This document shows positions 9,000 through 17,241 of a stretch of DNA of 64,000 bases, one piece after another. The position numbers and the translations under genes were made by a program. The stretch's first letter is position 1. Every line of letters begins with the position of its first letter. The notes beneath the pieces are model-generated. The model saw only the letters and a program-made list of their open reading frames with translations, was not told the DNA's origin and made no database searches. Source of the stretch: Pseudomonadota bacterium (GTDB taxonomy: Bacteria > Pseudomonadota > Alphaproteobacteria > Rhizobiales > Aestuariivirgaceae); the NCBI GenBank assembly GCA_020161855.1, contig JAIUNJ010000004.1:286903-350902 (forward strand), read 5' to 3'.

Positions 9000-11011
9000 T
9001 GGCCGAGCTTCTTCTCGAACTCTTCTCCGAGGAAATCCCCGCCCGCATGCAGTCGAGGGCAGCGGAGGATCTGCGCGCCCTCATCACCAACGGATTGGTA
9101 GAGGCCGGTCTCACCTACGAAGGGGCACAGGCCCATGCCACGCCGCGCCGCCTGGTGCTTTCTGTGGAGGGCCTCAACGCCCGCGCCGCCGACACGCGCG
9201 AGGAGCGCAAGGGCCCGCGCGTCGATGCCCCGCAACCGGCAATCGATGGCTTTCTCAAGTCAACCGGCCTCAGCCTCGACCAACTCACGGTGCAGGAAGA
9301 CAAGAAGGGCAGCTTTTATCTCGCGGTGATCAAGAAGGATGGCCGCGACGCCACAGGCATCATCGCTGATCTCGTGCCGCAGGTGATCCGCAGTTTCCCC
9401 TGGCCCAAATCCATGCGCTGGGGTTCAGGAAGCTTGCGCTGGGTGCGGCCGCTTCACTCCATCATCTGCACCTTCGATGGCGAGGTTGTGCCGCTGGATG
9501 TCGAAGGCATCGCCAGCAGCAACACCACGCGCGGCCACCGCTTCCTCTCGGATGGCGCGATCGCGGTGCGCCGCTTTGAGGATTATGCCCAGAAGCTGTT
9601 CAAGGCCAATGTGATCGTCGATGCGCAGGCGCGCGCCGAGACGATCCGGACCGAGGCCAAGAATCTTGCCTTCGCGCAGGGGCTGGAAGTGGTCGAGGAT
9701 GAGGGCCTGCTGAAGGAAGTGGCCGGTCTTGTCGAGTGGCCGGTGGTTCTGATGGGCGCTTTTGACGAAGCCTATCTTGATGTGCCGCCGGAAGTGATCA
9801 TCACGACGATCAAGAACAATCAGAAGTGCTTCTGCCTGCGCAATGGCAAGACGGGCCTGCTCAGCAACCGCTATCTGCTCGTTTCCAACATGCTGGCACG
9901 TGACGGTGGCAAGGAGATCATCCGCGGCAATAACAAGGTGATTGCCGCGCGCCTTTCGGATGCGAAGTTTTTCTGGGACCAGGACCGCAAGGTGAAGCTG
10001 ACGGACAACCTCGCCAAGCTTGATGCGATCACCTTCCATGCCAAGCTGGGTACGGAAGCGCAGCGCGTGCGCCGCATCGAGGCGCTGGCCGCCGAGATCG
10101 CCAAGACCATCGGTGCCGACATTGAAAAGGCAAAGCTTGCGGCTCGCCTTGCCAAGGCCGATCTCGTGACCGGCATGGTAGGCGAGTTCCCGGAGCTTCA
10201 GGGGCTCATGGGCCGCTACTATGCCCTTGATCAGGATGTGGATGCCGAGGTGGCCGACGCCATCCGCGATCACTACAAGCCGCAAGGCCCCTCGGATTCC
10301 ATTCCGGAATCGAAAATCGGACAGGCCGTGGCGCTGGCCGACAAACTCGATACGTTGGTGGGCTTCTGGTCCATCGACGAGAAGCCAACGGGTTCCAAGG
10401 ATCCATACGCACTGCGCCGCGCGGCGCTCGGTGTGATCCGCATCATCCTTGGCAAGGAACTCCGTGTGCGGATGAACAAGATCGAGCCCGATCTTCTCTC
10501 ATTCTTCGCGGATCGCCTGAAAGTCTATCTCAAGGATCAGGGCGCCCGCCATGACCTGATCGATGCCGTGTTCGCACTGCCCGGCCAAGATGATCTGCTG
10601 ATGGTGGTGAAGCGTGTTGAGGCACTGGGCAAGCTGCTCGAGACCGATGATGGCCGGAACCTGCTGGCCGGCGTGAAGCGCGCCGCCAATATTCTGAAGA
10701 TCGAAGAGAAGAAGGACAACCAGCGCTACGCGGGCGATGTGAATTCGGCGCAGCTCATCAAGGGCGAGGAAAAGGCCCTGCATTCCGCCATCACCGTGCA
10801 GTCGGCGCAGGCGCGCAAGGCCATCGAGAATGAAGATTTTGAGGCTGCCATGCGGGCCATCGCCAAGCTGCGCGCGCCCGTCGATGCCTTCTTCGAGCAT
10901 GTGACGGTCAATGACAAGGACCAGACCTTCCGCGTCAACCGCCTGCGTCTGCTGAACCGCATCCGCGAAGCCTGCTCGGAAGTGGCGGATTTCTCCAGGA
11001 TCGAGGGCTAG
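8999..11011 (+). CDS. glyS: Glycyl-tRNA synthetase beta subunit
   Basis: A 670-residue beta subunit that binds tRNA-Gly and is needed with GlyQ for glycylation. The N-terminus [15 protein letters not shown] and the C-terminal [13 protein letters not shown] region are characteristic. The start is the ATG at 8999, which shares an A with the glyQ stop codon. The last 154 bases (10858-11011) recur at 12210-12363 with only three changes, all silent. A cobalamin riboswitch follows rather than the PPDK gene, which I recall as the usual neighbour in related genomes. Confidence 0.98.
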   Translation: MAELLLELFSEEIPARMQSRAAEDLRALITNGLVEAGLTYEGAQAHATPRRLVLSVEGLNARAADTREERKGPRVDAPQPAIDGFLKSTGLSLDQLTVQEDKKGSFYLAVIKKDGRDATGIIADLVPQVIRSFPWPKSMRWGSGSLRWVRPLHSIICTFDGEVVPLDVEGIASSNTTRGHRFLSDGAIAVRRFEDYAQKLFKANVIVDAQARAETIRTEAKNLAFAQGLEVVEDEGLLKEVAGLVEWPVVLMGAFDEAYLDVPPEVIITTIKNNQKCFCLRNGKTGLLSNRYLLVSNMLARDGGKEIIRGNNKVIAARLSDAKFFWDQDRKVKLTDNLAKLDAITFHAKLGTEAQRVRRIEALAAEIAKTIGADIEKAKLAARLAKADLVTGMVGEFPELQGLMGRYYALDQDVDAEVADAIRDHYKPQGPSDSIPESKIGQAVALADKLDTLVGFWSIDEKPTGSKDPYALRRAALGVIRIILGKELRVRMNKIEPDLLSFFADRLKVYLKDQGARHDLIDAVFALPGQDDLLMVVKRVEALGKLLETDDGRNLLAGVKRAANILKIEEKKDNQRYAGDVNSAQLIKGEEKALHSAITVQSAQARKAIENEDFEAAMRAIAKLRAPVDAFFEHVTVNDKDQTFRVNRLRLLNRIREACSEVADFSRIEG

Positions 11012-11028
11012 CCGAGGAACTGACCTGC

Positions 11029-11057
11029 TTGCGGATTTGAGGACCTGCCTGTATAAG
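11029..11057 (+). promoter_or_regulatory. Sigma-70-like promoter before the cobalamin riboswitch
   Basis: TTGCGG at 11029-11034 and TATAAG at 11052-11057 with a 17-base spacer. Transcription would start near 11064, just before the riboswitch. Its position between the glyS stop and the aptamer supports it. Confidence 0.5.
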
Positions 11058-11070
11058 ATTTCATGATGGT

Positions 11071-11250
11071 GCTGTGGTTGGCTACAACTGCCGCGGCTGA
11101 AAAGGGAACACGGTGCGGAAGACCCCAGAGGGACCAAAGCCGTGGCTGCCCACGCAACTGTAAGCGGTGAGGAGTCCTGCAGATGCCACTGGCCATTTGG
11201 CCGGGAAGGCGCAGGAGACCAGAGACCCGCGAAGTCAGGAGACCTGCCAT
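11071..11250 (+). ncRNA. Cobalamin (B12) riboswitch
   Basis: Several conserved blocks of the adenosylcobalamin aptamer appear in order. They are AAAAGGGAACACGGTGC near 11099-11115, GCCGTGGCTGCCCACGCAAC near 11139-11158 followed by TGTAAGCGGTGAGG, GCCACTGGCC with GGGAAGGCGC, and the B12-box GTCAGGAGACCTGCC at 11234-11248. Bound coenzyme B12 normally lowers expression of the downstream gene. The next gene is a CbiM-like transporter component, in line with control of cobalt or corrinoid uptake. Exact ends are approximate. Confidence 0.93.
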
Positions 11251-11316
11251 CAGCAACAGGCGCTGCTTCGCGCCGGTCAACTTACATCTGCACGATGGGT
11301 GCAGGGAGGAATAGAC

Positions 11317-11994
11317 ATGCATATCGAACCCGGCGTCGTCGACGGCGCCAAGATTGTTCTCAGTTACGCTACCGCCGCAGCCTCATTTGGGGTGACCGGC
11401 AAGCTGGCATTGGACGCAATCCGGAAGGACGGCGTTGGCGCCCTGGCTTTGCGAGCGGCGATTGCCACGGCGCTCGTCTTTAGCTTCTTCGAAATCCTGC
11501 CGCACCATCCGGTGGGCGTGTCCGAAGTCCACCTTATCCTCGGATCGACTCTCTTCTTGTTGTTTGGTGCAGGCCCGGCCGCCATCGGTCTTGCGCTTGG
11601 CCTTCTCATTCAGGGCGTGTTCTTTGCGCCCTTCGACCTCCCGCAATATGGTATGAACGTCACGATCCTGCTGGTGCCGCTCTTCGCGCTCAACCTTCTG
11701 GCCAAGCGCGTCATCCCTGAAAAGACGGCCTATGTAGACCTCAAGTACAGCCAGGCGCTGGCGCTGTCAGTGAGCTATCAGGGCGGCATTGTTGCTTGGG
11801 TTGCCTTCTGGGCGCTTTACGGGCACGGCTTTGGTGCGGAGAACCTTTCCAATATTGCTTCCTTCGGTCTGGCCTACATGAGCGTTATCCTGCTCGAACC
11901 GCTGGTCGATCTCGGTGTGCTCGCCGGCGCCAAGGCAGTTAGGCAATTGCAGCGGACCGCAATCGTCCAACCACGTGTTTACCAGTCAGCCTGA
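11317..11994 (+). CDS. CbiM-like ECF cobalt transporter substrate-binding membrane component
   Basis: A 225-residue polytopic membrane protein. Its N-terminus MHIEPGVV matches the CbiM family, in which the first residues with His2 form the metal site once the initiator Met is processed. Family members bind cobalt for ECF-type uptake with CbiN, CbiQ and CbiO. Hydrophobic segments cover most of the sequence (for example residues 52-65, 75-105, 110-130, 150-175). GGGAGGA lies before the ATG. No CbiN, CbiQ or CbiO gene follows; a terminator comes directly after. The gene therefore stands alone under a B12 riboswitch and may work as a solo transporter or borrow partners from elsewhere. Confidence 0.85.
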   Translation: MHIEPGVVDGAKIVLSYATAAASFGVTGKLALDAIRKDGVGALALRAAIATALVFSFFEILPHHPVGVSEVHLILGSTLFLLFGAGPAAIGLALGLLIQGVFFAPFDLPQYGMNVTILLVPLFALNLLAKRVIPEKTAYVDLKYSQALALSVSYQGGIVAWVAFWALYGHGFGAENLSNIASFGLAYMSVILLEPLVDLGVLAGAKAVRQLQRTAIVQPRVYQSA

Positions 11995-12021
11995 GTCACC
12001 TCGGCGTCTGTAGGAGTTCAG

Positions 12022-12053
12022 AAGGCGCTCCATCAAGGTGGGGCGCCTTTTCC
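12022..12053 (+). terminator. Intrinsic terminator after the CbiM-like gene
   Basis: AAGGCGCTCC (12022-12031) and GGGGCGCCTT (12040-12049) form a 10-bp stem with one G-T pair and an 8-base loop, followed by TTTTCC. It closes the riboswitch/CbiM transcription unit. Confidence 0.8.
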
Positions 12054-12135
12054 TTTGGTTGCGACATTGGCGGCGCAGCGCTTTTCTAGCGCTCTGGTAC
12101 TACGCGGCGTCATGTGCCGGTGTTAGAGCGCGGAC

Positions 12136-12214
12136 ATGCACCACGCGCCCGACTCCTCCTATTCCTGGTTCCGGATGGCGATTTCGCTGGCCCTGGCCAT
12201 GATCGGCGGCATCG
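12136..12214 (+). repeat. Duplicate of MFS gene 5' end (copy of 17242-17320)
   Basis: 79 bases aligned without gaps to 17242-17320. The differences lie in codons 2-16; the 31 bases next to the junction are identical. Six of the eight changed codons are synonymous. Upstream, CTGGYACTACGC and TAGAGCGCGG are shared as well, so the copied segment includes the MFS leader. Confidence 0.9.
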
Positions 12215-12363
12215 CCAAGCTGCGCGCACCCGTCGATGCCTTCTTCGAGCATGTGACGGTCAACGACAAGGACCAGACCTTCCGCGTCAACCGCCTGCGT
12301 CTGCTGAACCGCATCCGCGAAGCCTGCTCGGAAGTGGCGGATTTCTCCAGAATCGAGGGCTAG
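12136..12363 (+). CDS. Chimeric ORF: MFS transporter N-terminus joined to GlyS C-terminus
   Basis: A complete 75-codon frame built from two genes of this window. Codons 1-26 match the start of the MFS gene at 17242 (24 of 26 residues identical), and about 30 bases upstream also resemble each other. From 12210 to the TAG at 12363 it matches the last 154 bases of glyS, with all residues identical. The parts meet at a shared CATCG (12210-12214). The product would carry the start of a membrane helix followed by part of the GlyS C-terminal tail. It may be a non-functional recombination scar or a small expressed peptide. The sequence alone cannot tell which. Confidence 0.55.
   Translation: MHHAPDSSYSWFRMAISLALAMIGGIAKLRAPVDAFFEHVTVNDKDQTFRVNRLRLLNRIREACSEVADFSRIEG
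12210..12363 (+). repeat. Duplicate of glyS 3' end (copy of 10858-11011)
   Basis: 154 bases aligned without gaps to the end of glyS, including the stop codon. Three single-base differences were counted (GCG/GCA, AAT/AAC, AGG/AGA), all silent. Similarity ends at the stop codon: the following bases differ at the two loci. Confidence 0.93.
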
Positions 12364-12761
12364 AACGCCACCTGCCTCTATTCCGCGATGAGTCTGGTTG
12401 CTCTCTTCGCGGCGTTCTGTCCAAAGCTCTGACGCGTTTTCGTTCCGCTTGAGCAAACGCGTTGCGCGATGCGGAATTTCATCTGCTGCAATGTAACGTA
12501 TCGATTCAATCGGAACAGAGTGGCAGAAAGATTGTTGCGTTACTGAAGACCTGTCGCGATCCAGTTTATACTTCGACAGGATTTGCAGAAGAAAATCATC
12601 CCATGATGATTGACTTACGCGCCGAAGCAGCCGGGATGCAGTCTCAAGAGCAGCAGTGCTCCCGCTTGATGCAGGCCAGTGCGGCCCTCTCTGCATCCCC
12701 CGCAGCGCTTTGGAGCGCCGCATGGACTTCGCTCCGCCGCCACTTGCCGCAGCGGAAATTC
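12364..12761 (+). other. Region between chimeric ORF and TadE-like gene
   Basis: No convincing separate gene. It holds an 8-bp inverted repeat, ACGCGTTT at 12432-12439 and AAACGCGT at 12455-12462, without a T-run. From 12462 the TadE frame is already open, with possible start codons at 12603, 12606, 12636 and 12669, so part of this stretch may encode an N-terminal extension of that protein. No clear ribosome-binding site decides between them. Confidence 0.4.
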
Positions 12762-13175
12762 ATGCAGCTTCTGATGAAATCCGATGGTGCAGCGGCCGTC
12801 GAGTTTGCAATCGTCGCACCGGTCTTCATATTACTCGTCTTCGGCATGATCGCATATGCGATCTATTTTGGCGCGGCGCATTCCGTTCAGCAGTTGGCTG
12901 GCGATGCCGCCAGGGCTGCTGTCGCGGGTCTGGACAGCAGCGAACGCCAGAATCTTGTGAAGCAGTTCATCAGCAAGAACGGCGCTTCCTACTCGTTCAT
13001 AGACGTTTCGAAACTGCAATATTCGGTCGGAAACGCCGCAGCTGACCCGACGCAGCTCGCGGTCGTGTTGTCCTATGATGCCAGGGAACTGCCGATCTGG
13101 GGACTATTGCCCTCGGGCCTGCTTCCGGACGAGACCGTGACTCGCCGGGTGAGTATCCGCATCGGGGGAGTCTAG
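12762..13175 (+). CDS. TadE-like pilus assembly protein
   Basis: A protein of at least 137 residues with the TadE domain: a short N-terminus, then GAAAVEFAIVAPVFILLVFGMIA, the type IV pilin-like hydrophobic segment with the conserved Glu. TadE-type pseudopilins are processed and assembled by the Tad/Flp system. I start at 12762 because only about 10 residues normally precede the hydrophobic segment; starts back to 12603 are possible. The TAG stop is immediately followed by the ATG of the TadG-like gene. No TadA, TadB, TadC or CpaA gene lies in the window, so the pair is orphaned here. Confidence 0.8.
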   Translation: MQLLMKSDGAAAVEFAIVAPVFILLVFGMIAYAIYFGAAHSVQQLAGDAARAAVAGLDSSERQNLVKQFISKNGASYSFIDVSKLQYSVGNAAADPTQLAVVLSYDARELPIWGLLPSGLLPDETVTRRVSIRIGGV

Positions 13176-14888
13176 ATGCAGACTGCCTTGCTTGCATTGA
13201 TTGCGAGATTTGCCCGTGACGGGCGGGGCAACATAGCCTTGATGAGCTCGCTGCTGTTCTCCGTGCTGGTCATGTGCGCCGCTTTCGGTGTCGACGAGGG
13301 AGCCTTGTACTACGATCGCAGGCAACTTCAGGGCGCGGCCGATGTGGCGGCAATCGTGGCGGCGGGCAATATTGGAAACGCGGATCGCGCCGCCCGCGCG
13401 GCGCTCTTGGACAACGGTTACTTGCCCAAGGATATTGATGGTCTCGGGATTGTGCAGCCAATGGGGCAATACCGGGATGTTTCAGCAATCGAGGTGCAAA
13501 CCGGATCCTACCGGCCGGCGAGATCGACTGCACCGGATCAGCGATTCACACCGGGCGGCAGCAATCCGAATGCTGTGCGAGTCTCTGTGAGAAGCCCAGG
13601 CGCGCTCTATTTCGCGTCCATGTTTGCCGAGCCGCCGACTTTGTCGGCGGAAGCCATCGCCAGCACGGAAGCCATTGCTGCATTCTCGATTGGTTCAAGG
13701 CTTCTGAGCCTGAATGACGGGATTCTGAACGCCCTGTTATCCGGTCTTCTGGACACCACCATATCACTCGATGTCATGGACTACACGGCCCTTGCCAACG
13801 CCAATCTCAGCTTGCCTGATTTTCTCGATGAGCTGGCAAAGGAAGTGGGGTTGAAGGCCGGCACTTATGACGCCTTGCTTGCAGAGAAGGTTACTTACCG
13901 GCAACTCACGACGGCTCTGTCGAAAGCACTTGCAAAAGATGCATCTGCAAACAGGGCGATGAGCCGCTTCAGCAAACAGGCAGCCTTTTCCCGGAGTGAG
14001 ATCCCTCTTTCGGAGCTTTTCAATCTTCGGGATGCAGGCGGCATGACCATCGGCGAGCCCGGGTCGCGTCTGGAGCTGACGGTCAACGCCCTTGAAGTCG
14101 TAGGTGCCAGTGCGGCTTTGGGAGGCGAGAACCAGATTGCGCTCGACCTGTCGACGGCAATCCCGGGCGTGGCTTCCAGCTCGGTTTATCTGACTCTTGG
14201 AGAACGTCCGCAGGGTACATCATGGTTTAACGTTGGCGGCCGTGGGAGCACGGTGCAGACGGCTCAGACCCGCCTCCGTCTCGTTCTCCAGGTTGGCGGC
14301 ACTGGCCTGCTTGCAGGGACTACCCTGCGGATTCCGGTCTATCTTGATCTCGCCTTTGCCGAGGCGACGCTTGAGAACATCTATTGCCCGGCCAAGTCTG
14401 GCAAGGACAGGGCCGTACGCATCGCCGCAAAGCCTGGCGTAGCTGATCTCTGGATCGGCGATGTCACGACTGCGCAAATGAAGGATCTGGCAAATCCGGC
14501 GAATGTCAAAGTCGCGACTTTTGCGAAGGTGCCATTGATCACGGTGACCGGCAGCGCTCACGTGAATATCGGCAACATGAAGGCCCGGCCTCTTGATTTC
14601 TCAATAGCCGACATTGAAAGCCATTCCGCAAAGAGCGTCTCCACCACGGATGTTGCGGCTCCTCTCTTTGCTTCGTTGCTGGGTGACCTCAAATTGACGG
14701 TGAAAGTTGCCGGCCTCGGGCTGAATGCGGATGCGATTGGAACCTCGGTTTCCGATGTGTTGAAGCCACTGGCTCCGGCCGTTGATTCATCGATCCGCAG
14801 CCTTTTGGGCCTCTTGGGCATCAAGGTCGGTGAGGCAGATGTCTGGGCCAATGGTGTACAATGTGGCCGGGCAGTTCTGGTTCAGTGA
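13176..14888 (+). CDS. TadG-like protein
   Basis: A 570-residue protein with the TadG layout. An N-terminal hydrophobic segment (residues 20-40, IALMSSLLFSVLVMCAAFG) is followed by the conserved VDEGALYYDRRQLQGAADVAAIVAA stretch, then a long, probably extracytoplasmic region. TadG-type proteins belong to Tad pilus or surface systems; many alphaproteobacteria carry solitary TadE/TadG pairs of unknown role. Its ATG abuts the TadE stop. Codon use looks richer in A/T than in neighbouring housekeeping genes, which hints at an accessory origin; this was judged by eye. Confidence 0.85.
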   Translation: MQTALLALIARFARDGRGNIALMSSLLFSVLVMCAAFGVDEGALYYDRRQLQGAADVAAIVAAGNIGNADRAARAALLDNGYLPKDIDGLGIVQPMGQYRDVSAIEVQTGSYRPARSTAPDQRFTPGGSNPNAVRVSVRSPGALYFASMFAEPPTLSAEAIASTEAIAAFSIGSRLLSLNDGILNALLSGLLDTTISLDVMDYTALANANLSLPDFLDELAKEVGLKAGTYDALLAEKVTYRQLTTALSKALAKDASANRAMSRFSKQAAFSRSEIPLSELFNLRDAGGMTIGEPGSRLELTVNALEVVGASAALGGENQIALDLSTAIPGVASSSVYLTLGERPQGTSWFNVGGRGSTVQTAQTRLRLVLQVGGTGLLAGTTLRIPVYLDLAFAEATLENIYCPAKSGKDRAVRIAAKPGVADLWIGDVTTAQMKDLANPANVKVATFAKVPLITVTGSAHVNIGNMKARPLDFSIADIESHSAKSVSTTDVAAPLFASLLGDLKLTVKVAGLGLNADAIGTSVSDVLKPLAPAVDSSIRSLLGLLGIKVGEADVWANGVQCGRAVLVQ

Positions 14889-14936
14889 TAAGCTGCCAGC
14901 GGCGGCAATGACCTGAGGTCATTCTAGTGCCCGGCC

Positions 14937-15752
14937 TCAAGATGCTTTCGGCAATCCGCTCTGCGTTTCCGGAGCGGCGAAGTAGTTCATTGATGGGTTG
15001 ATGGAATGCTGGGCTGAGAAGCTAAGTAGAGTTTCCTGTACGTGGTTGCGCAGGGCCTCTTCAGCCTTCAAGGGCAGCGTGCATCCGACAACGAGCAAGG
15101 AATTCTCGCGCCAGTCCATGACGGGTACTGCAATGGTCTGCAGGCGCGGATCCGTTTCTCCATGCACCAGAGCGTATCGTCTCTCTCGAACCTCCTTGAT
15201 AATGTTCTGCATCGAGGCAACGCCATCCGCACTCTCGCCCTGCATTTCCGACTCGCGACTGATCAAGGCGCTTGTTTGTGCTGGAGACAGATATGCCGCG
15301 AAAACGCGGCCGGCCGCGGTTCGCGTGACGGGCATAACGTGCCCAGGCAGTGTGTTCACGCCGATGGGGTTGTCTGCATAGGTCCAACGAACAATCACAG
15401 GCCCCGCCGACGTCCAGATGGAGAGAAAAACATGGCAGCCTGTTTCACGGGCAAGTTCTTGCAGGTTGTTTTCAACCAGTGCGAACAGATCAATCTGCCT
15501 CATGGCTGCCAGACCCAGATGAATGCAGTTCCTGCCGAGCGCATATTGGCCGTGCCTGTGACTCTGCACGGCGAAATTTCTCTTCACAAATGTTGTAAGA
15601 TAGCGATGAACCTTGCTGGGTGCTTCATGGCAAGCGTGGCTGAGTTCGCTCAACGATAGCGGTTGTGTTGCCTTTCCGAGCGCTTCAAGAATGCTCAAAG
15701 CGGTATCGAGCGATTTGATCCCCGCCGGATCGTGTCCGTATTCATGATCCAT
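14937..15752 (-). CDS. IclR family transcriptional regulator
   Basis: A regulator of about 271 residues. It has an N-terminal winged helix-turn-helix (SLDTALSILEALGKATQPLSLSELSHAC..SKVHRYLTTFVKRNF, residues about 13-60) and a C-terminal IclR effector-binding domain (VNTLPGHVMPVTRTAAGRVFAAY). IclR proteins respond to small aromatic or organic acids. The ATG at 15752 is chosen over a GTG at 15758 because AAGGAG lies 5 bases before 15752. It converges with the TadG-like gene. The target gene is not obvious; 600 bases without a gene lie on the upstream side. Confidence 0.9.
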   Translation of the reverse strand: MDHEYGHDPAGIKSLDTALSILEALGKATQPLSLSELSHACHEAPSKVHRYLTTFVKRNFAVQSHRHGQYALGRNCIHLGLAAMRQIDLFALVENNLQELARETGCHVFLSIWTSAGPVIVRWTYADNPIGVNTLPGHVMPVTRTAAGRVFAAYLSPAQTSALISRESEMQGESADGVASMQNIIKEVRERRYALVHGETDPRLQTIAVPVMDWRENSLLVVGCTLPLKAEEALRNHVQETLLSFSAQHSINPSMNYFAAPETQSGLPKAS

Positions 15753-16365
15753 CGTCACTCCTTCGCGCCAATACTACGACCTCGTCTCCAGAGCCGCCGG
15801 GCGCGCAATTGCGGATATTATAGATCGTGCCATCTTTCACGAGGCTGTAACGGAGCCTCAATTGGAGAGGTGTGTTTCATGCTTGTGAATAGCAAGCCAC
15901 GGCGCAGATTAATCTTGTAGTGGCCGATACGTTCCGGCGGCGCACGTCCAATATGTATCTTATGTGTCCGGTCTTGTTACGCAGTTTCGCGCTTGGCGAT
16001 ATGAGGGTTGCAGCAAGAAAGACTCAGTTCCGCATGGTGAAACGCAGAGCGCTTTAAATTAATCCGTTTACTGACATTTATACACGTGCCGATCATCTGT
16101 TTCTAAGCGCCGGCACATACATTGCTCGTCCATGAGCTGTTGATGGCTCGCAGGAGATCGCAGTGTTGGCGGAATACCTCATTGCCGGAATTCAGACGCT
16201 ACCGTGTTCAACTTCGAATGAGAGCAAGATTGTTGCACCGCGCAACAATCCTGCATCGTTCGGGACGGCAGATATCGTCCCGGCAACCAACAATGCGCAA
16301 CTGGCCGATGTTCACGCAAAACGCAGCGGCCGCCGGTTCACCGCGAAGATATGGGAGAAGGTATT
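15753..16365. other. Gene-poor 0.6-kb stretch with paired inverted repeats
   Basis: No convincing gene on either strand; the small frames here lack ribosome-binding sites and recognisable sequence. Near the right end are two consecutive perfect hairpins. The first is GATTGTTGC/GCAACAATC (16228-16250, 5-base loop). The second is CGGGACG/CGTCCCG (16261-16282, 8-base loop). Both would lie in the 5' leader of the secreted-protein gene at 16366. The base composition is visibly lower in GC than the flanks. Confidence 0.5.
16228..16282 (+). promoter_or_regulatory. Tandem hairpins upstream of the secreted-protein gene
   Basis: Two stem-loops, 9 bp and 7 bp, separated by 10 bases and ending 83 bases before the ATG at 16366. 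Neither is followed by a T-run. They may be an operator, a processed leader or a small RNA element; only the pairing is seen. Confidence 0.4.
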
Positions 16366-17055
16366 ATGCAGTTGAGAAAATGCACAGAAGCTCTGGCCAT
16401 TGCGGCCCTCGCCGCTTTCATCTGGGCCGGTCAGGGCACTGCTGCGGGTTTGGTTGACCGCGTTGGTGGCGTTGTTGGCAAAGTGACCAAAGACGTCAGC
16501 AAGTCGGTAGGCAGCACTGTTGGAAAGACGACATCAGGGCTTTCCAGCGCCACTTCCAGCCTCGGCAAGGCCGCAGGTGGTCTTGCAAGCAGCAGCAGCT
16601 CGGGCGGCACGAACACCACGACACTCGGCTCCAAGACTGGAACATCGGCGAAAGTGACAAGCGGCAATGGTACCATTGAAGCTGCTGTTCAGGACCGGCT
16701 CAACAGTATGAGCCGCAAGCAGCTTGCCGCAGTCTGCAACTCTGTCGGCGGCAACGGCTGCAGTACCGCCACGCGGCAACAACTGCTGGGAATCATTGAC
16801 GTGCGGATGGAGACGATGGGGCCCCGTCGGCTGGCGAGTCTTTGCGTCTCAATCAATGGTGGCTGCGGCGGCACCCGCATCCGCCCAAGGCCGCCGGGAA
16901 CTGTCGATCCCGATGGGAAGCCTGGGCCGATCAAGGCCTGGCGTTCTGGCAGCAAGGTTGACCAGGATGTCATTCTGACCTGCCGGAAGATTCTTGCTTC
17001 GCCGAAAAAATACGACCCTGGCATGGTCAAGCTGTGCCGGGCAGTGAAACTCTGA
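16366..17055 (+). CDS. Secreted hypothetical protein with cysteine repeats
   Basis: A 229-residue protein with a signal peptide (LRKCTEALAIAALAAFIWAGQGTAAG, cleavage likely after TAA or TAAG). A Gly/Ser/Thr/Lys-rich low-complexity region follows (about residues 33-100). Next come two related units, SMSRKQLAAVCNSVGGNGC and TMGPRRLASLCVSINGGC, then a Pro-rich linker and a C-terminal pair of cysteines (LTCRKIL...VKLCRAV). The six cysteines suggest disulfides in the periplasm or outside the cell. I chose the ATG at 16366 because GAGAAGG lies 4 bases before it. I do not recognise the family. Confidence 0.75.
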   Translation: MQLRKCTEALAIAALAAFIWAGQGTAAGLVDRVGGVVGKVTKDVSKSVGSTVGKTTSGLSSATSSLGKAAGGLASSSSSGGTNTTTLGSKTGTSAKVTSGNGTIEAAVQDRLNSMSRKQLAAVCNSVGGNGCSTATRQQLLGIIDVRMETMGPRRLASLCVSINGGCGGTRIRPRPPGTVDPDGKPGPIKAWRSGSKVDQDVILTCRKILASPKKYDPGMVKLCRAVKL

Positions 17056-17241
17056 TCGGCCGTCTTTTACGGCCAGACACCTTGATCTGATATCCAACTG
17101 AAGCTTCACCGACACCCGGTGGCGTGCGGGGACGAAATCCTTGTGCGTCACCGGAGCCTGGCGGCCTCTCGCCTTGCTTCCGGGCCACAATTGCTGAGTC
17201 TGGCACTACGCCACCGCCGCCCGGGGTGATAGAGCGCGGCA

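Noticed and set aside
12100-12723. 207-codon minus-strand frame over the chimeric ORF
   Set aside because: It is the antisense of the GlyS-derived segment and its flank. The same antisense frame exists over glyS itself, so it reflects codon bias and not a gene.
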